Assembly: GCA_028873865.1 (NCBI GenBank) | Contig: JAPPNI010000027.1 | Coordinates: 156,972-220,971, forward strand | DNA length: 64,000 bases | Direction of reading: 5' to 3' | From: Chloroflexota bacterium | Lineage (GTDB): Bacteria; Chloroflexota; Dehalococcoidia; Bin125 | Shown here: positions 7,398 to 15,947 of the stretch, one piece after another | Numbering within the stretch: the stretch's first letter is position 1 | How the letters are laid out: every line of letters begins with the position of its first letter | Program-made: the position numbers and the translations under genes | The notes under the pieces: generated by a model | What the model saw: only the letters and a program-made list of their open reading frames with translations | Told to the model about the DNA's origin: nothing | The model's database searches: none

Positions 7398-9710
7398 TCA
7401 GTGCCGGCCCGGACGCCACTCGATCAGTTCGGTCTCCTCGGGAGTCGCCTCGATCCGGATCGGGAAGCGCTCGCCCTTAGCCAGCAGCAGCCCGTCGCCG
7501 CGCGGGCAGGAGATCAGCCAGCGCTGCAGGTCCTCGGGCAGGTCAAACGCGTCAGCGACCGTCGAGATCGCGGCTGCATCCTGCTGCAGGAGCAGCTTGA
7601 ACGCCGCGTTCTGCAGCAGCGCCCGTCCCGAGTGCCCGGTGATCGTGCGCGAGTGGTCCTCGGAAAGGAGGTCCTGCACGTCCTGGGTGATGAACTGCAG
7701 GCCCAGCCGGTGCTTGCGCGCGCGCTTGGCCATCGAGACCATGAACGCCGCGCCCTCGGGGTGCTGCATGATCGACCAGACTTCGTCGACCACCAGGAGG
7801 CGCGGACGCGGATCGCGGGCGGCCGCCGCCCAGACGGTCTCGGTGCAGACCATCGCCGCCGCCGGCCGCAGCTCCGGCTCCAGCAGCCTCAGGTCGAACA
7901 CTGTGACCAGCGCCTCGTTGTGCAGCAGGTCGTCGCCCTCGTCCGAGAGCAGGTGCCGGAGGCTGCCCGAGGCGAACGGCCGCAGGAGCTTGGCCAGCCC
8001 CTCCGGGTCGTCCCCTTCCAGGAAGCGGTAGAAGTCGCGGAAGCCGGTGCGACCTGAGGGCCGCGCGTAGTAGCTGGCCAGGGCGTGGTCGAGCGCGGCC
8101 CGGCGTTCGGCGCTCAAGCGCTCGCCCACCATCACGTCGATCAGGCGGCGGAGCGAGCCGATCCGCTGGAGCAGCTCCTCCGGATCCGAGCGATCCAGCA
8201 CGAACGGGTTCATGCCCTGCCCGGCGACGCCGGGCGACAGCACTCGGCCGCCGGCCGAGCGGGCCATGTCGGCGTACTCGCCCTCCGGATCAATGACGTA
8301 GCCGACCACGCCGCGGCACAGCCCCCTGAGCACGCCCAGCTTGGTCGCGAACGACTTGCCCGAGCCGGAGCGGGCCAGCACGGCCGTGTTGGCGTTCAGA
8401 TGCGTCCCGTCCCAGGGGTCGTAGACAATCGGCGCGCAGGCGCGCATGTCGATCCCGTAGAGCGCGCCCGAGCGGGTGTCGAGGTCGGGCGGCGAGAAGG
8501 GGAAGCAGCGGGCGACCGAGGACGTGTCCAACGTGCGCCAGTGGGCGACTGCGTTCAAGGACAGTGGTTGGGTCGAGAGCAGGCCCTCGCGCTGGCGGAA
8601 GGGCAGCGGGTCGAGTTGGCCCAGGGCGGCGGCGAAGTGCGCCGAGGCGCGCTGGGTCAGTTCATCCAGGGTGTCAGGGTCGTCAGCGTGCAGAGTCAGC
8701 GAGAGCGAGGCGTGGAACAGCCGCTCGCGGCCGCGCTGCACGTTGTCCCTGAGCCGGCTCACGTCCTCGAGCGCGATCTCGGCCTCGGGCGACATCGTCT
8801 TGCCACGCCTGAGCGAGAGCGAGCGGGCCGACTCGAAGCGCACCTTCTGCCACTCCAGTTGGCGCGCCGCCTGCTCGGAGGGAATCGGCCCCAGGTGCAG
8901 GGCGATGTCCATCGGCGCGCCGGTCGCCATCAGCTGCTGGAGGAATCCGGGCGCGAGCGAACGCGGCCACTTCGAGAGGTGCAGCGAGCGGGCCAGTCGT
9001 CCGCCGAGTTTGATGCTGCGCTGGTTGAGCTGGACCTCGACCGGCCCATCCCGGGTGGTGCGGGCCGGCGAACCGCCCAGCGCCGCAGCGATCACGAGGC
9101 GCTGGAGCGGTTCACCTTCTAACGGATGGATCGAGAGACCGGAACGGGCCAGCAGGCCGCGCAGCTCCTGCGCGTGCTCCTCCTCGCAGACGGCGTAGAA
9201 GCGCCGGTCGAGAATGCCCTCGCGCGACTCCAGCTCGGCCAGCAGGCGCCGCTGCGAACGAGCCGCTTCGCGGGTCTGGTCGGGCAGGTCAACGGGCTGG
9301 ACATCCTCCAGTTCGCGTCGCATCCGTTCAAGATCGGGAGGGTGCTGGCGGACCAGGAGCTGGAGGGGGAAGTCACAGGCGTTGAGCAGCCCGGCGAAGG
9401 CGCCCAGCTTGGGCGCGTCCAGTTCGAGGCCCATCAGCTCGGTCAGCGCGAGCTTGACCCCGTCCAGGCGGACCGGGCCGTCCGGCTCGACATGCGAGAG
9501 CATGAAGCAGAGCGGCAGCTCGGGCAACGGCTTCGCACGTCGTTCCGGCTCGACCGGCGACTCGGCAAGGTCGGCAGCAGCTTTGATCTGGCCCTTGACC
9601 GGCGATTCGGGAATAGAGACGGCTGGTTCGAGGGGCAGCTCTTGAACGGCGGCGTCGGCCTCCGACGGGGATTCCGCCGGAGGGTTGATCTTGGGTAACA
9701 GTCTTCGCAT
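7398..9710 (-). CDS. virB4: VirB4-family type IV secretion ATPase
   Basis: This protein of about 770 residues is the ATPase that powers pilus assembly and transfer. The reading frame extends further upstream, but ATG 9710 has AAGGAG in front and opens the conserved part, so it is taken as the start. The N-terminal half is the VirB4 mixed region. The C-terminal ATPase has Walker A ARSGSGKSF near residue 447, followed by GYVIDPEGEYADMARSAGG, then Walker B LLVVDEVWSIM near 640 and the FITQDVQDLL motif. All are classic VirB4 signatures. It lies between the small membrane protein gene and the coupling ATPase in the leftward operon. Length and motif order fit an intact enzyme. Confidence 0.92.
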   Translation of the reverse strand: MRRLLPKINPPAESPSEADAAVQELPLEPAVSIPESPVKGQIKAAADLAESPVEPERRAKPLPELPLCFMLSHVEPDGPVRLDGVKLALTELMGLELDAPKLGAFAGLLNACDFPLQLLVRQHPPDLERMRRELEDVQPVDLPDQTREAARSQRRLLAELESREGILDRRFYAVCEEEHAQELRGLLARSGLSIHPLEGEPLQRLVIAAALGGSPARTTRDGPVEVQLNQRSIKLGGRLARSLHLSKWPRSLAPGFLQQLMATGAPMDIALHLGPIPSEQAARQLEWQKVRFESARSLSLRRGKTMSPEAEIALEDVSRLRDNVQRGRERLFHASLSLTLHADDPDTLDELTQRASAHFAAALGQLDPLPFRQREGLLSTQPLSLNAVAHWRTLDTSSVARCFPFSPPDLDTRSGALYGIDMRACAPIVYDPWDGTHLNANTAVLARSGSGKSFATKLGVLRGLCRGVVGYVIDPEGEYADMARSAGGRVLSPGVAGQGMNPFVLDRSDPEELLQRIGSLRRLIDVMVGERLSAERRAALDHALASYYARPSGRTGFRDFYRFLEGDDPEGLAKLLRPFASGSLRHLLSDEGDDLLHNEALVTVFDLRLLEPELRPAAAMVCTETVWAAAARDPRPRLLVVDEVWSIMQHPEGAAFMVSMAKRARKHRLGLQFITQDVQDLLSEDHSRTITGHSGRALLQNAAFKLLLQQDAAAISTVADAFDLPEDLQRWLISCPRGDGLLLAKGERFPIRIEATPEETELIEWRPGRH

Positions 9711-9727
9711 CTTGGGAACTCCTTGGC

Positions 9728-10054
9728 TCAGGGAATCGGGATCGGGATCACGCCGGCCGAGATCAGCGCCGCCAGGCCCTTGGCCGAGAGCGCCACGCCC
9801 AGCCCGGCGGTCGTGAGGAAGACGGCCGAGCGGGCGCGTGTGCCGCGTCCCTCCGCTCCGTCCGCCATCAGGAGGAACCCGGCCCAGACCAGGCCGAACA
9901 GGGCCAGGCCGGAGGCGGCGTAGGCGACCGCGGTCAGCGCCGCGTCGAAGGCGTCGAGCATCGCCTGCTCGGCCGCCTCCACATCCGGATCGGCGGCGGT
10001 GGTGACCAGCGCCGCCGCGCCCAGCGAGATGATCGCGGTGAGTCGGCGCCACAT
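9728..10054 (-). CDS. Small pilin-like or membrane component of the type IV secretion system
   Basis: The protein has about 108 residues. A signal-like start, MWRRLTAIISLGAAALVTTA, is followed by an acidic stretch and two hydrophobic helices (VAYAASGLALFGLVWAGFLL and AVFLTTAGLGVALSAKGLAA). Size and topology resemble VirB2/TrbC-type pilins or VirB3-like proteins, but no diagnostic motif is seen. ATG 10054 overlaps the TGA of the upstream PrgI-domain gene; an ATG at 10066 would add four residues. The gene sits directly before virB4, where VirB2 or VirB3 homologues usually lie. Confidence 0.65.
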   Translation of the reverse strand: MWRRLTAIISLGAAALVTTAADPDVEAAEQAMLDAFDAALTAVAYAASGLALFGLVWAGFLLMADGAEGRGTRARSAVFLTTAGLGVALSAKGLAALISAGVIPIPIP

Positions 10055-11871
10055 CACGGCCCCCATCCCAGGATCTGGAACAGCTCGTCCAACTCCGCCT
10101 GCGAGAGCCGGGTCTGGATCGAAACGGGACGCTCCGTCTCCTGCTCCACGATCAGCGCGCGGTAGGCGTCGTCGGAAGCGATCGCGGACGCCAGCAACAG
10201 CGACTCCGAACGCGTCTTGCTCAGATCGGGACGCTGGACCAGCTCGGCCCTCACGTGCTCGTCGTGCACGATCTCGAGGGTCACCTGCTTCTGCACCTGG
10301 GCCGAGGGGATCGACAGGTGGGCGGAGATCGTGTGCGAGCTGGTGTTGCCTTCCGAGTCGGTCAGCGTGACCGTCTCAGAGACGGTCTGGCTCGTACCCG
10401 GCCGGGTCAGGGTGACGGTCTCGGTGCGCCGCTCGACCCGGCGCGGGTGATGCGTCAGCTGGACCACCGGCGGCAGCGGGATGCGCAGGTCTGCGCTCAG
10501 CGCGGCTGCGATCTCGACGGCCTGGATCCCGCTTTCGGCCGGCAGCGCCATGGTGAACCGGGTCTCGCCATCGGGGACGAACACAGCCGTGGTCTCGTGC
10601 CCGCCCACCGAGACGGTGAGCGTGCCGGACACGAGCGTGACCTGCGCCTCGAGCAGCGCCGTCTGGCTCAGTGCGCGGTGACCAGCTGCGGTCTGCAGTT
10701 CGACCCGCTCCTCGAGCGTCGCCACGCAGCCTGGGCGCACGCCGCCCTCGATCCGATCCGCCCGCCAGACGAGCGAGACCAGCTGCAGGTCGCAGAGCTC
10801 GCCCTCGACCGCAGGAAGCGGATAGGGCAGCTGATCGCCCGAAAGCGAGATCGCCCCGGCCTGGCCGTGCTCGTCCCGCCAGGCGAAGGTGAACGAGGGG
10901 ACGGGACCGTCCAAGGGCAGCAGGTAGCTCGAGCGCCCACCCCGGCCCAGCGTGTTCTCGCGATGGAACGTAGGCTCGCGGCCGTCCGCGCCGCCGAAGG
11001 CGCGCACCTCGACTTCGAGGTTCGTAGCCGCCTTGAGCACGACCGTGGCCGCCGATTGGGTCACGGTCAGGCGCTCGATGAACAGCCGCCGACCGGAGAT
11101 CACGGGCGGCGGGTCGAACTCGATCTCGTCCGAGGTCCAGCGCTCCTCCTCGCCCTCATCGGCCGATGCCAGGGGCGGGCAGCAGAGCACGACCGAGGCC
11201 CCAACCGCCAAGGCCGCGGCCCCGCCCAGGAGCGCGGGCCACCGAGTAGATCGGTGTTCCCGCTGCTCCCGGGCGATGACTTGCCGAGCGTCGTCGTACT
11301 CTCGCTTCGATTCGTTGCGCCGGTCGCGCTTGCGGAACCAGTTGCGCGGCCGCAGCGGCATCCGCTCGCCGCGCGTCCTGGAGCGCGTCGAGCGCTTCAA
11401 GTTGACCAGCTTGCGCGCGCCACGGCGGAGCGCTGCCGAACCCGAAGCAGCTAGCTGCGTGACGGCCTCGGCTGCCCTCTCCGCGCGAGCGGTCTGCCGA
11501 GCAACGCTGCCGCCCGCTTCGCCCTCCGGCTCCGCCGCACGTTGCTTGACAGCGGGCGCGGGCGGTTCCGCCCGGACCAACTGAACAGGCGGCCCGGCGA
11601 AGTGCCGGGGACCGAAACCGAAGCGCATCAGGTCGGCCGCCACAGCCGGCAACCGGCGTCCGCCGACCCGGCCCACGACCAGCGCGACCCCAACCAGGGC
11701 GAAGACCAGGCCCAGCCCCACTCGCACCGCCTCCGGTCCAAATGGGGCGACCTGGTAGACGCCGTAGGCCAGCGCCGCGACCGCGGTCAGGGCCACGATC
11801 TGGGGGAAGGTGAACCAGAGCAGGACGCGGTCCTCGGCCTGCACATGAGTGGGCACCTCGTGTTCATCCAT
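10054..11871 (-). CDS. PrgI-domain membrane protein of the type IV secretion system, with a long extracytoplasmic part
   Basis: The protein has 605 residues and its ATG is preceded by AAAGGAGG. The first 75 residues, opening with MDEHEVPTHVQAEDRVLLWF and two membrane helices, match the PrgI family found next to VirB4 in Gram-positive-type secretion systems. A basic linker follows (residues 110-200), then a third membrane segment (WPALLGGAAALAVGASVVLC) and about 370 residues of beta-rich, probably exported sequence that includes TETVTLTRPG and TVSETVTLTDSEGN. The fusion of PrgI to a long extracytoplasmic domain is unusual compared with the roughly 100-residue family norm. The large domain may contact the recipient or pilus, which is inference. 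Confidence 0.75.
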   Translation of the reverse strand: MDEHEVPTHVQAEDRVLLWFTFPQIVALTAVAALAYGVYQVAPFGPEAVRVGLGLVFALVGVALVVGRVGGRRLPAVAADLMRFGFGPRHFAGPPVQLVRAEPPAPAVKQRAAEPEGEAGGSVARQTARAERAAEAVTQLAASGSAALRRGARKLVNLKRSTRSRTRGERMPLRPRNWFRKRDRRNESKREYDDARQVIAREQREHRSTRWPALLGGAAALAVGASVVLCCPPLASADEGEEERWTSDEIEFDPPPVISGRRLFIERLTVTQSAATVVLKAATNLEVEVRAFGGADGREPTFHRENTLGRGGRSSYLLPLDGPVPSFTFAWRDEHGQAGAISLSGDQLPYPLPAVEGELCDLQLVSLVWRADRIEGGVRPGCVATLEERVELQTAAGHRALSQTALLEAQVTLVSGTLTVSVGGHETTAVFVPDGETRFTMALPAESGIQAVEIAAALSADLRIPLPPVVQLTHHPRRVERRTETVTLTRPGTSQTVSETVTLTDSEGNTSSHTISAHLSIPSAQVQKQVTLEIVHDEHVRAELVQRPDLSKTRSESLLLASAIASDDAYRALIVEQETERPVSIQTRLSQAELDELFQILGWGP

Positions 11872-11898
11872 GGCACTGCCTCCTTTCTCTCCGCGGAC

Positions 11899-12225
11899 TT
11901 AGCTGCCGCCCGTGTTGCCGCCCGTGTTGCCGCCCGTGTTGCCGCCGCCGCCGAGCGCCGCCGGATCAGGCGGGGTGTCGATCGTGACGACCGGGTTGGA
12001 GACCGCGTCGATCACCAGTTCGACCACGCCGAAGGCGACCAGCGCGAGCACGATCCCGGCCAAAGCCGTGAGCATCGCCGTCTTGCCGCGCTCCATCTGA
12101 TGGGGCGCGCCGGAGGCGGTCAGGTACTGGTAGGCGCCGAAGACGAAGTAGGCCACGCCGACGCCGCCGACCACGCCCAACAGAATCCCGACCAAGTTCG
12201 AGATCGTCTGGGTCAGGTCATCCAT
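11899..12225 (-). CDS. TrbC/VirB2-like pilin candidate with glycine-asparagine repeat tail
   Basis: The 108-residue product starts at ATG 12225, preceded by AAAGGAA. Two hydrophobic helices (LVGILLGVVGGVGVAYFVFG and MLTALAGIVLALVAFGVVEL) are separated by a short polar loop containing a Lys and a Glu, the usual shape of VirB2/TrbC pilins. The C-terminus is a low-complexity tail, three NTGG units encoded by a 12-base tandem repeat at about 11905-11940, which may vary in number. It lies in the leftward transfer operon between the PrgI and TrbL-like genes. A longer upstream frame exists but crosses a palindromic repeat and is rejected. Confidence 0.72.
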   Translation of the reverse strand: MDDLTQTISNLVGILLGVVGGVGVAYFVFGAYQYLTASGAPHQMERGKTAMLTALAGIVLALVAFGVVELVIDAVSNPVVTIDTPPDPAALGGGGNTGGNTGGNTGGS

Positions 12226-12250
12226 GAGTTGCGTTCCTTTCCCGGAACTT

Positions 12251-12295
12251 GTCCCGCACTTGATGCGGGACTCGCCCCGCAGCAGGTGCGGGGCG
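12251..12295. repeat. Double palindrome, copy 1 of a dispersed palindromic repeat
   Basis: The 19-mer GTCCCGCACTTGATGCGGG at 12251-12269 belongs to a palindrome with arms GTCCCGCA and TGCGGGAC. A second hairpin follows at 12273-12295 (CGCCCCGC, seven-base loop, GCGGGGCG). The same 19-mer occurs in inverted orientation at 28736-28754. Both copies are in intergenic leaders just upstream of a gene start, here the pilin gene. It resembles a REP-type element. Confidence 0.7.
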
Positions 12296-12379
12296 CTTGC
12301 TGTGGCGGTGTCCCTTAGGGGGACGAGATGTTGATCAGCACATGGCGCACCTCCTTCTGATGCGGGACTCGCAGGTCCG

Positions 12380-13351
12380 CTACTCGTTCTGGCTCCGGGG
12401 GCCGCGGCCGGACGGCTCCGCGCCGCCCTGGGGCGTCGAGAGCTCGGCCGCCGAGCGGGTCGCCCCGCCCACACCCGAGGAACCAGCGGTTCCTCCGCTG
12501 GACAAGGCTTTGCCCGCGGCCGCGCCGCCTGCGCCGATTGCGGCGACGGAAGCGACGGAGCGGACCATCGTGGCCGGCAGCGAGAGACCGAACCAGAGCG
12601 TCTGCAGCCAGGCGTCGAAGGGACTGGAGTTGCCCAGCATCGACGGCACCCGGGTGGCCAGGTAAATGAAGGCGAGCGACATCAAGAGCTTCCAGATCAG
12701 ATCGCGGACCGGTTCGAAGACGCCGATCGGGGCCAGCTCTGCGAGGAAGCCGATGCCCAGGGCGAGCGCGATCAGCTGGACCGCCTGCTGGAAGACCGTG
12801 GTCACGAAGAGGCGCAGCCAGTGGCGGCTCCAGCCCGAAGAATGCGGCAGGATCCAGAGACCCATAGCCGCCGGCGCCAGGACCAGCAAGAGATCGATCA
12901 GGGCGAGGCGGAGCACCATCTGCACGAGCAGGTAGATGCAAAAGAACGCGTAGATGAGGTAGATCAACGCCAGCAGCAGAGCGAGCCCTACCGAGCCGCC
13001 CTCGACCGCCGTGATCAGGGTCTCGACGGGGGCGCGGAGCAGGTCGGAGGGGGTGACGTCTAGGGTGACGGCGATGAACCCGGAAACCGCGTGCGCGACA
13101 TCAATGACGAGTGCGCACCACCAGAGCGAGGCGGCCGCCGCGACCACGCCCAGCACCAGCCTCGGGATCAGTTCGCGCCAGCCGGCCTGTCGTGCGCCCA
13201 GCGGTTCCTGGGTGATCAGCGAGAGGCCGATCCAGCCGATGATGAACGCCAGCGCGGCCGAGGTCACGACCCAGACCGCGAGCCAGGCCTCCTGGACTAG
13301 GAGATGTCCGTAGGTCAGATCAGCGGGCGTGCCGGTGATGATGTCCGACAT
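12380..13351 (-). CDS. TrbL/VirB6-like polytopic membrane protein
   Basis: The 323-residue protein has about six hydrophobic segments, among them AWLAVWVVTSAALAFIIGWI, LVLGVVAAAASLWWCALVI, LALLLALIYLIYAFFCIYLL and VFQQAVQLIALALGIGFLA. A Gly/Ser/Ala-rich hydrophilic C-terminus follows (about 280-323). This is the layout of TrbL/VirB6 channel proteins of type IV secretion systems. It starts four bases after the end of the preceding gene of the operon and lies next to the pilin gene, which supports the assignment. Sequence motifs in this family are weak, so topology and context carry the call. Confidence 0.75.
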   Translation of the reverse strand: MSDIITGTPADLTYGHLLVQEAWLAVWVVTSAALAFIIGWIGLSLITQEPLGARQAGWRELIPRLVLGVVAAAASLWWCALVIDVAHAVSGFIAVTLDVTPSDLLRAPVETLITAVEGGSVGLALLLALIYLIYAFFCIYLLVQMVLRLALIDLLLVLAPAAMGLWILPHSSGWSRHWLRLFVTTVFQQAVQLIALALGIGFLAELAPIGVFEPVRDLIWKLLMSLAFIYLATRVPSMLGNSSPFDAWLQTLWFGLSLPATMVRSVASVAAIGAGGAAAGKALSSGGTAGSSGVGGATRSAAELSTPQGGAEPSGRGPRSQNE

Positions 13352-13355
13352 CCGG

Positions 13356-13973
13356 CTACTCCTCGTCCCGGCAGCTGACGGGCTCTTCCGCCGTCAGCGC
13401 GGTGAGCACGCCGCAGAGCGTGCCGTGCACGCCCTCGATCACCCAGCGCGCCGCCGCCTTGGCCCAGCCGTCCGGGTCCAAGGCGCGCAGGAGGCTGCCC
13501 AGGAGGCCGCCCGGCTGGTGCAGAGGGACGACGGCGTAGAACGTGGTCGGGGTCGGCTGGCGGCCGGTGGCGGCCAGCATCACCATGAGATAGGTCCTGT
13601 CCGGGTCGAGCGGCGTCTGTTCGTCCAGGGCGGGGTAGTCGAACTCGTACTCCCAGCCCTCGTCGCGCGCCGTCTCGCCGCCTGAGACGCGGTACATCGA
13701 GGTCAGCCACTCGCCCGTGTCGGCGTCGCGGATGCCGTAGTAGAGGGTCGTCAGTTGCTGGCTGAAGATCGGACGGGCGCGGAACTGGCCGTGCTTCTTG
13801 CGTTCGATCCAGTCCTCGTCCTCGTTGACCCATTCGATCTGGGTTCCCGAGGGCGGCTGCTGGGCGTCCGCGATCTGCCAGGCGGCCAGCGCGAACACGA
13901 CCGCCGCCAGGGCCAGGACGGCTGCGGCCAGGCGCTTGGCCCGCTTGCGCGTCCGCCGGATTCGTTGCCTCAT
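13356..13973 (-). CDS. Signal-anchored hypothetical protein heading the transfer operon
   Basis: The product has about 205 residues and starts at ATG 13973, preceded by GAGGAG. A very basic N-terminus is followed by one hydrophobic helix (AAAVLALAAVVFALAAWQIA), so the protein is exported or membrane-anchored. The remainder is a soluble domain of about 150 residues with no recognised family (GTQIEWVNEDEDWIERKKHG). It is the first gene of the leftward type IV secretion operon and is probably an accessory of the channel. The longer upstream frame starting near 14099 lacks a ribosome binding site. Confidence 0.65.
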   Translation of the reverse strand: MRQRIRRTRKRAKRLAAAVLALAAVVFALAAWQIADAQQPPSGTQIEWVNEDEDWIERKKHGQFRARPIFSQQLTTLYYGIRDADTGEWLTSMYRVSGGETARDEGWEYEFDYPALDEQTPLDPDRTYLMVMLAATGRQPTPTTFYAVVPLHQPGGLLGSLLRALDPDGWAKAAARWVIEGVHGTLCGVLTALTAEEPVSCRDEE

Positions 13974-14478
13974 GGGTTTCTCCTCAACCGCACAGTTGTT
14001 CGTAGGAGTGAGAGTGTGCAGGGCGCGGAAGGCCGGCAACAGGGCGCGCGCGCCATGACACGCGTGACACGGCGTCCGCGCCCTGTTCTGGCCAGGCATG
14101 TCCGTGGTGTCATGGGCGTGTACAGGAATCCCCGTCCTGTGGCAGTTGGCTATACAGGCACGATCTCCAGTCCAGGACTGAACGAACGCTGTTCCAGGCC
14201 AGGTGGATTTGGAGGGGCGGGGTGGAAGGGCCAGTTCCGGAGTATTGGGGCAGAACGGGCGGCAAATGGGGCAGTTGGAACACGCGGGACGGGGTGGGGC
14301 GGCCCCCTACCGGACCCCTGCCGCCCTGTCCGCGGAAGCCTCTGTGAACCAGGCCACACTACCCGGGGGTGGTGCTGCTGGGGACCGGGGGGCTTCGGGC
14401 GACGGGGTGGGTTCTTCCACCGTCCACCCAATCAACAGGCCGGCTGGCTCCCCTCAATGAAGAACGAAGGAGGCTGCT
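13974..14478. other. Divergent intergenic region, G-rich on the plus strand
   Basis: No gene is visible between the transfer operon and the rightward HTH/coiled-coil gene. From about 14205 to 14420 the plus strand is strikingly G-rich, with repeated GGGG runs that could form G-quadruplexes. TATACA near 14150 is a possible -10. Promoters for both directions should lie here; none stands out clearly. Confidence 0.4.
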
Positions 14479-15405
14479 GTGGATAACCCGACGCGAGACT
14501 CTCAAGGCTCGCCGGTGAACGATTCCAACTCAGGGGAAGCTCCACCCGACCGCAGAACGGAGGCTGCCGTGGATGAATCTGGCAGCGACGCGGATGAACC
14601 GCAGATCAAGGACTCCGACTCTGGAGCCGCTCCACCCGACCGCCCGGCAGGAGATGGTGCTGGTCAGGACCAGGACCCGCTGATCGAGTTCCTCCGGCGG
14701 CTGATCAAGGAACGAAACATCACCAAGACCGCCAAACTGCTGGGCGTCGACCGCAAGACCATCTGGCGGGCGCTGGACGCGGGTCGGTTGACGCCGAGAC
14801 TGAGGGATGCCCTAGAACGGGAACAGAAGGCAATTGAGAAGGAGGAGGCGGGCGACGACCGGCTGGAATTGCGGGTGGCGGGGCTGCAGCGGCGCCTACA
14901 GGACGTAGAAGAGCAACTGGCGAGTGGTCTCTCGGGGTTGCGCGAGGAACTGGAGGGTGTGTGTGATGAGGTTCGGACGCTGAACTGGACGCGACCAGGC
15001 GGGGCTGGGACAGAGGCAGCGACCGCTTCAACGCTTCGCAGTCCCCACCGCACCTACCCCCAGGTGGTCACGGTGGAGGCGTTGCCGAACGACGGGCAGA
15101 TCTTCGGCGATGCGATGCCGCTCATCGCCGAGTGGCGGTACCAGCGGGCTCGGTTCAAGGCGCATTGGCCCTCGGTCGAGGGGCTGGAAGCCGAGGTGCG
15201 AATGCTGGAGTTGGAACTGCAGCTGATCGAGGAACGCCGCCTCACCCTGCCGCCCGGCCAGCTGCCCTGGGAGTGGGACCAACGAAGACGGGAGGCACGG
15301 CGACGGGAGCAGCGGCTGGGGAACGCGCGGTCGAAGCTGCGCCGGGCGCGGCGGCGACGCGTTGTAGCAACAGCATTGACGTTTGGACTGTGGAAACACC
15401 GCTAG
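14479..15405 (+). CDS. Fis-type HTH plus coiled-coil protein, parent of a degenerate family in the window
   Basis: The 308-residue protein starts at GTG 14479 after GAAGGAGG. Residues 1-60 are acidic and disordered, with a duplicated S/G-x-APPDR unit. Residues 68-105 hold a Fis-like helix-turn-helix (NITKTAKLLGVDRKTIWRAL). About 115-165 is a heptad coiled coil. Around 195-215 is a conserved YPQVVTVEALP segment, and a basic coiled coil (QRRREARRREQRL) closes the protein. It is probably a DNA-binding protein of the mobile element. Decayed relatives occur at 25039, 43789 and 44580-46408. No named family is recognised, and it follows the divergent G-rich region. Confidence 0.7.
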   Translation: MDNPTRDSQGSPVNDSNSGEAPPDRRTEAAVDESGSDADEPQIKDSDSGAAPPDRPAGDGAGQDQDPLIEFLRRLIKERNITKTAKLLGVDRKTIWRALDAGRLTPRLRDALEREQKAIEKEEAGDDRLELRVAGLQRRLQDVEEQLASGLSGLREELEGVCDEVRTLNWTRPGGAGTEAATASTLRSPHRTYPQVVTVEALPNDGQIFGDAMPLIAEWRYQRARFKAHWPSVEGLEAEVRMLELELQLIEERRLTLPPGQLPWEWDQRRREARRREQRLGNARSKLRRARRRRVVATALTFGLWKHR

Positions 15406-15947
15406 CCGGCGATGGCAGAGCGCCAAGCTCGGGCGCACACAGCCGGATGGGAGGGTACCGTCGCGCGCCTCTGGACCGCGCCGGAAGTTGAGAGGCTTGA
15501 TCCGGAGTGCTCGAGCGAGACCCAGAACCAGACGCCAACCGGAGAGGTCGGGCTTCGCCTATTGGACGATTCGGAGAGCGGCGTCGGCGCTCGCCCACGT
15601 TCAGACAACAGCGCCCGGAGTTACTGAGGCAGCAGAGAGGCGGAGCACCGACCGGCCTGGCGGCCCCGAACCTGCCCGGCGCAGCGCTGAGCATGTTCCC
15701 GCTCGCGCTCCGCGCGTCCGCCGACCAGAGAGATTCGAGGACAGATCGTGACTGTTCGTGACTGTTCGTGACCGATTCATGATCGATTGGTTCACGATCC
15801 TCATCATGACGTTCACGTACGTTCGATATCCTGAACCCGCCGAGAGCAGCGCCGCATCCTGCTGCGGCTTGAGGCAATCGGCGACGGCGGGGGTAGGTCA
15901 TCGGGGCCGGGCTCCAGCTGAGACCACTGGAACCTGTGGAGGTCCTC
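15406..15947. other. Intergenic region with short direct repeats
   Basis: Several small frames exist here but none has a ribosome binding site or a recognisable product. The last 200 bases are AT-richer. They contain a 10-base direct repeat (15746-15775) and a cluster of GTTCACG/CGTGAAC-like half-sites at about 15788-15825, which suggest a regulatory region for the binding-protein gene at 15948. Confidence 0.4.
15746..15775. repeat. Helically phased 10-base direct repeat
   Basis: The unit TCGTGACTGT occurs twice exactly (15746-15755 and 15756-15765), followed by a partial third copy TCGTGACCGA. Ten-base spacing places the units on one face of the helix, as in repressor or activator arrays. 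It lies about 170 bases upstream of the gene at 15948. A role as operator is inference. Confidence 0.5.

Noticed and set aside
9711..10052. N-terminal extension of VirB4 to 10052
   Set aside because: The extension is Arg/Gly-rich, overlaps the small membrane protein gene in another frame, and the ATG at 9710 has AAGGAG.
11905..11940. CRISPR-like or regulatory array at the 12-base tandem repeat
   Set aside because: It is simply the coding repeat for the Asn-Thr-Gly-Gly tail of the pilin-like protein.
12225..12474. N-terminal extension of the pilin-like protein to 12474
   Set aside because: It reads through a double palindrome and the TrbL-like gene end. ATG 12225 has a ribosome binding site and begins the typical pilin sequence.
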